Part shown: positions 5,684 through 10,447 of the stretch, in pieces
Numbering within the stretch: position 1 is the first letter of the stretch
How the letters are laid out: each line of letters begins with the position of its first letter
Assembly: GCA_934183135.1 (NCBI GenBank)
Contig: CAKPRX010000078.1
Location: 1-10,447 of the forward strand
Reading direction: 5' to 3'
Length of the DNA stretch: 10,447 bases
Source of the DNA: an uncultured Prevotella sp.
GTDB lineage: Bacteria > Bacteroidota > Bacteroidia > Bacteroidales > Bacteroidaceae
Notes under the pieces: generated by a model
The model's input: the letters and a program-made list of their open reading frames with translations, nothing else
Database searches by the model: none
What the model was told of the DNA's origin: nothing
Program-made: the position numbers and the translations under genes

Positions 5684-8062
5684 TCAGAACTCAAAGAGGA
5701 TACGCCCGTTGAGCATACGGCCTGTAAGGTAGTTGGGCACGGCGTACTGCTGGTTGGTAACATCGGTTATCCAGTAGTAGCTGTTCACATTGTTGATACC
5801 GAGCAGGTTCAGACAGTCTATACCGAGCCAGATGTTCTTGAAGGGCACCTTCTTGCTACGGCTCTCGTTGTCCAGCAGGCGGTAACTCATGCCGATGTCG
5901 GCCCGCTTGTAGGCCGGGGCCCTAAAGGAGTTGCGTTCCATCTCGCGGTGGGGAGCCGAGAACGGCAGGCCGTCAGCGTAGGCCAACTTGAGCGCCATCT
6001 TCCACTTGGTGGTACCTGGGAAGTAGTCGGTAAAGAACAGGTTCATTGCCCATCGCTGGTCTGTAGGCAGTGGCATGGAGCGTCCGTTGAGTTTCATCTG
6101 CGTATTCATCAGCGACAGCGATATCCACGAGTCGGTTCCGGGTACAAACTCGCCATAGAGTTTCAGGTCTATACCGGCAGCATGTCCGCTGCAAACATTG
6201 TCACCGTAGTACACCACCTTGACGTTGTTGACAGAGTAGGGTATGAGGTTCTGCAGAATCTTGTAGTAAGCCTCGGCCGAGAAGCGGAAGGGGCGGCTCA
6301 TGCTGTTAAAGCGGTAGTCATAGCCCGCCACGAAGTGTATGGAGCGCTGGCTCTTTATCTTGCGGTTCAGCTCGGCCACCGTTGTATTGTTATAGGTAGT
6401 AGTGTCGCGCAGTTCCTTGAAGAATGGGGCCTGGTAGTACAGCCCGGTGGCGAAGCGCAGGGTTACATTCTGGTTGAAAGCCGGTATGATGCCCACCGAG
6501 ACCCTGGGCGAGAGTATGGTCTCGCCGTTGAAGTTCCAGTGGCTCATGCGCAGACCGTAGTTGAGTGTATATAGCGTGGCGGCAGAGTCGGCACCCGATG
6601 TAAAGCGCCACGTGTCCTGTACATAGGCCTCTGTACGGGTGGCATCCAGCCTGTTCTTGGCCCTCATGGAGTATATCATGTACAGGTCGGCTCCCGTGTG
6701 TGGTATGTTGTAGCCTGCCGAGTCGCGCATCTCGTACTCGGTAGAGTTCTCCTTGATGTGCTCGCGCTTCAGGGTTATGGCGGCCTCTATGTCGTGCTTC
6801 TTTACCTTGCTGCTGAGCATCAGCTTGACATTCTCGACGTGCGCCTGAAGGTAGTTGCGGGCGTGCTCGAAGTAGGTGCCCACAGCCATGTTCTCGCTCG
6901 ACTCTGTCTGCGTCAGCCAGTACTGTCCCTGGATGTCGTAGGTCTCCCTCTCCTTGGTAGAGTAGGCCGAGGCGATGAGGGAGAGGCGCGTGGTGGGACT
7001 GAAAATCCTGTTTATGGACAGCGAGCCAAAGTAGGTGCGGAAGAGGTCTTTCTCCTGACCGTCAAAGTACACTCTGAAGTTCATCACGTTCTGCATGGTG
7101 CCAAAGGCTGTGTTCCTGTCCTTCGGATAGAAGTTGTAGTGGCTGTCCGAGATGTTGCCTATGAAGTCTATCTGCCACCGCTTGTTGGGCGTGTAGCTCA
7201 GATAGGTCTGGTAGTCGAGGAAGTTAGGGCGGTATTCGCCGTTCTCCTGCAGCGAGCCCAGCAGATACTTGTTGGTCTTGTACCTCAGCCCGTTGGCCCA
7301 GGCTATCTTGGGTGTGGCAAAGCCTATGTACGCGCTGGCCCCCAGCAGACTGGCCGAGGCATTGGCCTCGAACCGCTTGGGACGACGGTACGTTATGTCC
7401 AGGGCCGACGACATCTTGTCGCCATACTTGGCTGCGAAGCCACCCGTAGAGAACCCTATGCGCTCTACCATGTCGGGGTTGATGACCGAGAGGCCCTCTT
7501 GCTGGCCTGAGCGTACCAGGAACGGTCTGAACACCTCTACATTATTAATATATACACTATTCTCGTCGAACGAGCCGCCGCGTACATTGTACTGCGAGCT
7601 TAGCTCACTGTGGGTAGACACGCCTGCCTGGCTCTGTATCAGCTCCTCTACCGCGTTGCCGCCGGTCGACGGTGCCAGTTTCATGTCCTTGGTCCTCAGT
7701 TCCTGCGTCTGTCCGCTCTGAATTTTCTGTCCCTGTACCTGGACTTCGCCCAGCGTGCTCACATCGGGGTACAGCGCCACCCTCAGGGTCTGCCGTCCAC
7801 GCGGCCTCCTGAGCACCTTGGTCTTGGCGCGGTACCCTAACATAGAGAACCTTATCACTACCGAGTCGGCCGAGTTGAGCGTAAGCGTGAAGTTGCCCTT
7901 CAGCGAGGTGAAGGCCACCTTGCCTTGGCGGGCGCACGTTACCGAGACAAACTCGATGGGGTTGTCTTTCTCGTCGGTAACCTTGCCCTGTAGAACGAAG
8001 GTCTGGCCCTGGGCCGTAAGATACATGGCTGTGGCCAGCAGTAAGAGGATGAATTTCTTCAT
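5684..8062 (-). CDS. TonB-dependent outer-membrane receptor with N-terminal carboxypeptidase-regulatory-like domain
   Basis: This 792-residue outer-membrane protein imports a substrate using TonB energy. A signal peptide (1-20, M-K-K-F then hydrophobic to A-Q-G-Q) precedes a carboxypeptidase-regulatory-like beta-sandwich (about 23-100: L-Q-G-K-V-T-D-E-K-D-N-P-I, then F-S-M-L-G-Y). A plug domain follows at about 105-225 (E-V-Q-V-Q-G, then QYNVRGGSFDENSVYINNVEV and INPDMVERIGFSTGGFAAKYG), and the rest is a 22-strand-type barrel ending in I-L-F-E-F with the terminal Phe used for barrel assembly. No SusD-like lipoprotein gene lies next to it, so it is not an obvious polysaccharide-utilisation locus; the substrate is unknown. 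It starts 34 bases after the FemAB-like gene with no full -7 box between them, so the two are probably co-transcribed. No convincing terminator follows. Confidence 0.95.
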   Translation of the reverse strand: MKKFILLLLATAMYLTAQGQTFVLQGKVTDEKDNPIEFVSVTCARQGKVAFTSLKGNFTLTLNSADSVVIRFSMLGYRAKTKVLRRPRGRQTLRVALYPDVSTLGEVQVQGQKIQSGQTQELRTKDMKLAPSTGGNAVEELIQSQAGVSTHSELSSQYNVRGGSFDENSVYINNVEVFRPFLVRSGQQEGLSVINPDMVERIGFSTGGFAAKYGDKMSSALDITYRRPKRFEANASASLLGASAYIGFATPKIAWANGLRYKTNKYLLGSLQENGEYRPNFLDYQTYLSYTPNKRWQIDFIGNISDSHYNFYPKDRNTAFGTMQNVMNFRVYFDGQEKDLFRTYFGSLSINRIFSPTTRLSLIASAYSTKERETYDIQGQYWLTQTESSENMAVGTYFEHARNYLQAHVENVKLMLSSKVKKHDIEAAITLKREHIKENSTEYEMRDSAGYNIPHTGADLYMIYSMRAKNRLDATRTEAYVQDTWRFTSGADSAATLYTLNYGLRMSHWNFNGETILSPRVSVGIIPAFNQNVTLRFATGLYYQAPFFKELRDTTTYNNTTVAELNRKIKSQRSIHFVAGYDYRFNSMSRPFRFSAEAYYKILQNLIPYSVNNVKVVYYGDNVCSGHAAGIDLKLYGEFVPGTDSWISLSLMNTQMKLNGRSMPLPTDQRWAMNLFFTDYFPGTTKWKMALKLAYADGLPFSAPHREMERNSFRAPAYKRADIGMSYRLLDNESRSKKVPFKNIWLGIDCLNLLGINNVNSYYWITDVTNQQYAVPNYLTGRMLNGRILFEF

Positions 8063-8072
8063 ACTCTTATAA

Positions 8073-8091
8073 CGGCAAATACCGGCAAATA
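8073..8091. repeat. Two tandem copies of CGGCAAATA in the gap before the TonB receptor
   Basis: CGGCAAATA occurs at 8073-8081 and again at 8083-8091, a 10-base period. On the minus strand each copy reads TATTTGCCG, which resembles part of a -7 box without the full TAnnTTTG. It may be a remnant promoter, a protein-binding site, or chance. Confidence 0.5.
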
Positions 8092-8096
8092 TTGTG

Positions 8097-9023
8097 TTAG
8101 CCGGTGTACCAGCGCGAAAGTATTTGGTTAATCCATGGAATATTGAAGCGGAACCACCGGTACTTGCTTACCGTCTTGCCGCCGAAACCGAGGATAAACT
8201 CGCGAAACGGGTTGCGCCTGAAGGGCAGGCCGGCATCCAGAAAGTAGAAGTGGCGGCAGCCATTGTCGTAGGCGCTGTTCATGGCCTGCCAGATGGTCAT
8301 GGCGTTGGGGTGCAGGTATGCGTAGCGCTTGCTCTTAGAGGCATGAAACCACAGGTAGGCATCGCCATGGGTATATATGCAGGCACAGCCGCCGATGATG
8401 TTGCGGTGGTACAGGGTGATGTAGATGCGTGCGTGCGCACTCTTGTAGAGCTCGTCAAAGAGAGCCCGCCCCGGCAGGAAGCGGCGCAGCCGCGTGTGAT
8501 ATACCTTGCGCAGCATGGTGTAGAAGTCGTGTACCTCGTCGATAGAGGTCACTTCGCGCGTAGTAATGCCGCTGTTGGCCGACTTGACTATCCGCCGGCG
8601 CGTCTTGCCGGTAATACGGTCGGCCGGAGCCATCGAGTGGAGCGAGTTGTGTACCTCGAGCCAGCGAATGGGGAAGTACTCGTTGGCGCGGAAGTGCTTG
8701 TAGCCAAACATCTTGTGCGTAATGTCGCTAAACTCGACAAACAGGCACAGTCTTCTCCTGAACTTGGCCGTCAGGGCCCTCAGCAGCTCGCCAAACACCT
8801 CTTCGGCGTCTACGTCGGGGGCATATTCGCCCTCGCCATACACCCGGCCCTGCGTAAAGAAGTACAGCGGCAGCAACCTGTACCGGCAGCGCACCGAGGC
8901 CAGGATGTGGCCCACCACACGGCCGCTGGCATCCTGGGCTATGGCCATGTACGGCTGTTGCCCCGGAGTGCTCTCTATCATTCTGAAAAGCTCGGGGCTG
9001 TGGAAAAAGTTGTGGCTTGTCAT
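8097..9023 (-). CDS. GNAT/FemAB-like acyltransferase
   Basis: This protein of 308 residues from the Met at 9023 belongs to the GNAT/FemAB superfamily of two-lobed acyl- or aminoacyl-transferases. The N-terminal lobe starts NFFHSPELFRMIESTPGQQP, followed by Y-M-A-I-A and a buried V-V-G-H-I-L-A strand. The C-terminal lobe has G-G-C-A-C-I-Y, then LHPNAMTIWQAM and NGCRHFYFLDAGLP with FRRNPFREFILGFGG, a pattern I associate with Bacteroidota proteins annotated as GNAT or peptidoglycan-bridge-like acyltransferases. The acceptor is unknown. An in-frame ATG at 9074 would add 17 residues, but a good -7 box ends only 4 bases before it, so that codon would lie at or before the transcript start; Met18 (9023) fits both the promoter and the start of the conserved region. 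The gene is upstream of, and likely co-transcribed with, the TonB receptor. Confidence 0.85.
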   Translation of the reverse strand: MTSHNFFHSPELFRMIESTPGQQPYMAIAQDASGRVVGHILASVRCRYRLLPLYFFTQGRVYGEGEYAPDVDAEEVFGELLRALTAKFRRRLCLFVEFSDITHKMFGYKHFRANEYFPIRWLEVHNSLHSMAPADRITGKTRRRIVKSANSGITTREVTSIDEVHDFYTMLRKVYHTRLRRFLPGRALFDELYKSAHARIYITLYHRNIIGGCACIYTHGDAYLWFHASKSKRYAYLHPNAMTIWQAMNSAYDNGCRHFYFLDAGLPFRRNPFREFILGFGGKTVSKYRWFRFNIPWINQILSRWYTG

Positions 9024-9078
9024 GGCTGGCAAGTCCCTGCTCCTCGTAATAATCGTTGTACACACCTTATACATAATG

Positions 9079-9086
9079 CAAATGTA
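9079..9086 (-). promoter_or_regulatory. Candidate -7 promoter box of the GNAT gene and TonB receptor
   Basis: The minus strand reads TACATTTG followed by CAT, matching TAnnTTTG. It ends 4 bases before the ATG at 9074 and thus argues for the start at 9023, leaving a leader of about 45 bases. No -33 element is recognised; a GCCCATGGGC palindrome lies about 25 bases upstream. Confidence 0.6.
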
Positions 9087-9098
9087 CGAAAAAGATAG

Positions 9099-9227
9099 CT
9101 ACCCGTCTCTGCCCATGGGCATAAAAATGGCTGGAGCCCCCCTAATTTTATAATCTGTTAAGATTGGCAGCCGCTTAACCCGCTTATGGCGGTCTGCGAT
9201 GGCTTTCTGTACATTGCTGGCAGTCAT
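9099..9227 (-). CDS. Possible 42-residue hypothetical protein, or coding-like part of a repeat element
   Basis: I do not recognise a family. From the ATG at 9227 the frame starts MTASNVQKAIADRHKRVKRL, continues with P-I-L-T-D-Y-K-I, and ends A-P-A-I-F-M-P-M-G-R-D-G before TAG at 9101-9099. The first half would be a basic amphipathic helix (R-H-K-R-V-K-R). The start overlaps, as ATGA, the stop of a 31-residue frame on the same strand that lies inside the long hairpin at 9229-9323. It is followed 13 bases later by the -7 box of the GNAT gene. Composition looks coding-like, yet no promoter or Shine-Dalgarno site is visible for it. It could be a genuine small protein, the coding-like half of an interspersed repeat, or chance. 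Confidence 0.3.
   Translation of the reverse strand: MTASNVQKAIADRHKRVKRLPILTDYKIRGAPAIFMPMGRDG
9157..9179. repeat. Short inverted repeat GTTAAG / CTTAAC
   Basis: GTTAAG (9157-9162) and CTTAAC (9174-9179) are perfect inverted repeats around an 11-base loop, inside the possible 42-residue frame. With 6-base arms it is weak on its own. Confidence 0.35.
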
Positions 9228-9228
9228 G

Positions 9229-9323
9229 GGAAAATGAAAAGACCGACCTTTACGTTTCCCGGAGCCGTCATTAGCGCGCTGGGAGCCGTCATTAGAAACG
9301 TGGAGACCGGTCTTTTCATTTCC
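9229..9323. repeat. Long nested inverted repeat (about 95 bases) between divergent genes
   Basis: Outer arms GGAAAATGAAAAGACCG (9229-9245) and CGGTCTTTTCATTTCC (9308-9323) pair fully apart from one bulged A. After a 2x2 internal mismatch the stem resumes at 9248-9258 with 9295-9305, including ACGTTTC / GAAACGT and two G-U pairs in plus-strand RNA. The whole forms a stem of nearly 30 base pairs with a 36-base loop. The loop holds a 21-base tandem repeat. ATG codons lie in both arms, so each strand opens a short frame with M-K-R-P: 35 codons on plus (9234-9341) and 31 on minus (9319-9224). No terminator-like T-run follows. It could be a repetitive extragenic palindrome, a miniature transposable element, or a structured RNA. 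Confidence 0.85.
9261..9302. repeat. 21-base tandem repeat in the hairpin loop
   Basis: GGAGCCGTCATTAG occurs at 9261-9274 and 9282-9295 with a period of exactly 21 bases; the remaining 7 bases of the two units differ. The second copy runs one base into the descending stem arm. The period is a multiple of three, so the plus frame reads G-A-V-I twice and the minus frame L-M-T-A-P twice. Confidence 0.85.
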
Positions 9324-9325
9324 GG

Positions 9326-9334
9326 AGGTCGGTC
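9326..9334. repeat. Third arm that could compete with the main hairpin
   Basis: AGGTCGGTC (9326-9334) is perfectly complementary to GACCGACCT (9241-9249), which overlaps both the outer arm and the inner strand of the main stem. The two pairings are mutually exclusive, as in an RNA switch, although the stability of the main stem makes the alternative unlikely at equilibrium. Confidence 0.5.
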
Positions 9335-9393
9335 GCGGTAGGTATGGGGCATATTTTTCGCCCCGGGATGGCTGCTATCTCCGTTTTTTTTTA

Positions 9394-9401
9394 TAAGTTT
9401 G
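9394..9401 (+). promoter_or_regulatory. Candidate -7 promoter box of the nitroreductase-kdsC operon
   Basis: TAAGTTTG followed by CAT matches TAnnTTTG on the plus strand, right after a nine-T run. The transcript would start about 10-16 bases before the ATGs at 9417 and 9423, excluding the upstream hairpin from the leader. No -33 element is recognised. Confidence 0.6.
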
Positions 9402-9416
9402 CATCGCAAATAATAT

Positions 9417-9953
9417 ATGCTTATGGATTTCAAACAACTGGTACAGACACGCAGGAGCCACCGCCGGTTTACGGACGAGGGCGTGAGCCCCGACGATTTG
9501 CAGCTCATACTGCGCGCAGCACTCATGTCGCCCACCTCGAAGGGGCAGCGCCAGTGGCGCTTTGTGGTAGTAGACGACCCGCTGGCCATCGAGAAGATGG
9601 CCGATGCCAAGGAGGCCGGGAGCGCGTTTCTCAAGGGAGCTCCGCTGGCCATCGTGGTATGCGGCAGTCCCGCAGCCAACGACTGCTGGGTAGAGGACGG
9701 GGCCATAGCGGCCATCTCCATGCAGTACCAGGCGGCCGACCTGGGCCTGGGCACATGCTGGGTACAGATGCGAGGCCGTGGGCTGAGCGACGGCACCTCG
9801 GCTACCGATGTCATAAGGGGCGTGCTCGGACTGGACGACACCTTAGAGGTGCTCTGCGTCATAGCCGTGGGGCATTATACCGATGAGCGCAAGCCTCAGA
9901 ACGAAGAGGCGCTGAAGTGGGAGAACGTAAAGATTTTTGGCAACGATGATTAA
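9417..9953 (+). CDS. Nitroreductase-family FMN-dependent oxidoreductase
   Basis: This 178-residue flavoprotein of the nitroreductase family probably reduces an unknown substrate with NAD(P)H through bound FMN as a cytoplasmic homodimer. FMN-contacting residues are seen at T-R-R-S-H-R-R-F (11-18), [12 protein letters not shown] (38-49), and the C-terminal strand [11 protein letters not shown] (150-160). The helix and strand with [14 protein letters not shown] (108-121) is the usual dimer and active-site region. The length fits the short group of the family. Two ATGs are possible, 9417 and 9423 (M-D-F-K); the second matches the usual start of relatives, and nothing in the DNA decides. It is the first gene of a plus-strand operon; its stop overlaps by 8 bases the start of the KdsC-type gene, so translation is likely coupled. 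Confidence 0.93.
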   Translation: MLMDFKQLVQTRRSHRRFTDEGVSPDDLQLILRAALMSPTSKGQRQWRFVVVDDPLAIEKMADAKEAGSAFLKGAPLAIVVCGSPAANDCWVEDGAIAAISMQYQAADLGLGTCWVQMRGRGLSDGTSATDVIRGVLGLDDTLEVLCVIAVGHYTDERKPQNEEALKWENVKIFGNDD

Positions 9954-10447
9954 CTACGACCTGACTAAGATTAAGGCCATTGCCTTTGACGTAGACGGAG
10001 TGCTGTCGGCCGAGACCATCGGCATGGACGACGAGGGACAGCCCCTGCGTACCGTGAATATCAAGGATGGCTATGCCATACAGTTGGCCTGTAAGTCGGG
10101 GCTCCGGGTGGCCATCATTACGGGCGGGCACTCTGAGGCCATCGTGCGGCGGTACCGCTACCTGGGTGTCGAGGACGTGTATATAGACTGTTCTGTCAAG
10201 ATAAAAACATACGAGGCTCTTCTCCAAAAGTACGGACTACACGACGATGAGGTCATCTACGTGGGCGACGATATTCCCGACTACGAGGTGATGCGCCGTT
10301 GTGGCTGTCCCTGCTGTCCGGCTGATGCTTGCCCCGATGTTCAGGAGATAAGCACCTATGTGAGCGACCGCCGCGGCGGTTATGGCGTGGGGCGCGATGT
10401 GATAGAGCAGGTGCTGCGTGCCCAGGACAAGTGGCTGAGCGACGCTA
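9946..10447 (+). CDS. kdsC: KdsC-type HAD phosphatase (Kdo-8-phosphate phosphatase family), cut by window end
   Basis: The first 167 residues of a HAD-superfamily phosphatase are present, nearly full length for this family. KdsC hydrolyses 3-deoxy-D-manno-octulosonate 8-phosphate to Kdo in the lipopolysaccharide inner-core pathway. Motif I is A-F-D-V-D-G-V-L with nucleophile Asp15 and acid/base Asp17; motif II is I-I-T-G-G-H-S with Thr59; motif III lysine is Lys85 or Lys87; motif IV is G-D-D-I-P-D (107-112) with the Mg-binding aspartates. There is no cap domain, as expected for the tetrameric C0 group, and the tail [11 protein letters not shown] matches the Gly-rich tail that reaches a neighbouring subunit's active site. 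The region after motif IV is unusually Cys-rich (C-G-C-P-C-C-P). The ATG overlaps the nitroreductase stop in ATGATTAA. Related HAD enzymes act on other nonulosonate phosphates, so the substrate is probable, not proven. Confidence 0.85.
   Translation, partial: MINYDLTKIKAIAFDVDGVLSAETIGMDDEGQPLRTVNIKDGYAIQLACKSGLRVAIITGGHSEAIVRRYRYLGVEDVYIDCSVKIKTYEALLQKYGLHDDEVIYVGDDIPDYEVMRRCGCPCCPADACPDVQEISTYVSDRRGGYGVGRDVIEQVLRAQDKWLSDA

Noticed and set aside
5600..6574. 324-codon open frame on the plus strand opposite the end of the TonB receptor
   Set aside because: It is antisense to a well-supported beta-barrel, has no promoter box or family signature, and has shadow-like composition.
5684..8062. Polysaccharide-utilisation locus (SusC/SusD pair)
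   Set aside because: No SusD-like lipoprotein, glycoside hydrolase or hybrid two-component regulator is adjacent; the receptor stands with an acyltransferase.
8094..9098. 334-codon open frame on the plus strand opposite the GNAT gene
   Set aside because: It is fully antisense to a protein with clear family features; its translation is dominated by V, A, G, R and L with no recognisable domain, which is typical of a shadow frame in GC-rich DNA.
9111..9120. Perfect palindrome GCCCATGGGC as an operator of the GNAT promoter
   Set aside because: About ten palindromes of this length are expected by chance in 10 kb, and no second copy supports it.
9224..9862. 212-codon minus-strand frame opposite the nitroreductase
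   Set aside because: It is antisense to the nitroreductase over most of its length. Only its last 31 codons, inside the hairpin, are discussed as part of the repeat.
1..10447. CRISPR array, tRNA, rRNA, integrase or phage genes
   Set aside because: No evenly spaced direct repeats beyond the two-unit 21-base repeat, no cloverleaf with a T-arm, and no recombinase or phage protein in any frame with a plausible start.

Overview
The window looks like chromosomal DNA of a Bacteroidota member, most likely order Bacteroidales and perhaps a Prevotella-like genus. Four things suggest this. Seven intergenic sites match the Bacteroidales -7 promoter box TAnnTTTG, six of them followed by CA. The outer-membrane proteins (a DUF5686-type protein and a carboxypeptidase-regulatory-domain TonB receptor) are of Bacteroidota type. 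The sigma factor starts with the Bacteroidales-type MRQLKISKSITN sequence. Almost no gene has a Shine-Dalgarno site. The genus is an inference and was not tested. Most of the window is ordinary core genome; I see no phage, insertion sequence with a transposase, CRISPR array, tRNA or rRNA.

Layout from left to right. Positions 1-204 (-) hold the start of a UvrD/RecB-like helicase, which overlaps by 7 bases the end of a DUF5686-type outer-membrane protein (198-2234, -). A rho-independent terminator (2283-2314, -) separates that pair from an RpoD/SigA-family sigma factor (2344-3216, -). A 366-base divergent gap leads to a LacA/Maa-type sugar O-acetyltransferase (3583-4152, +). This converges, across a long hairpin (4181-4229), on a small cupin (4243-4578, -). 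Upstream of the cupin are a concentric palindrome with two -7 boxes and the terminator of the ribosomal operon rplU-rpmA (L21 5168-5485, L27 4859-5149, both -). Next come a 792-residue TonB-dependent receptor (5684-8062, -) and, 34 bases upstream of it, a GNAT/FemAB-like acyltransferase (8097-9023, -), probably in one transcript. On the right, reading +, a nitroreductase (9417-9953) overlaps by 8 bases a KdsC-type HAD phosphatase (9946 to the window edge), an enzyme type used in making the Kdo of lipopolysaccharide.

The genes do not form a single pathway. Several concern the cell envelope (DUF5686 protein, TonB receptor, the FemAB-like enzyme, KdsC); the others are housekeeping (helicase, sigma factor, ribosomal proteins).

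The most unusual DNA is the gap between the divergent GNAT and nitroreductase genes (about 9087-9393). It holds a long imperfect hairpin whose apical loop carries a 21-base tandem repeat, a third arm that could pair in competition with the main stem, mirror-image tiny reading frames starting with M-K-R-P on both strands, and an ATGA-coupled 42-codon frame on the minus strand. It looks like an interspersed repeat or a structured RNA element. The second point of interest is the 70-base concentric palindrome in front of the cupin gene.
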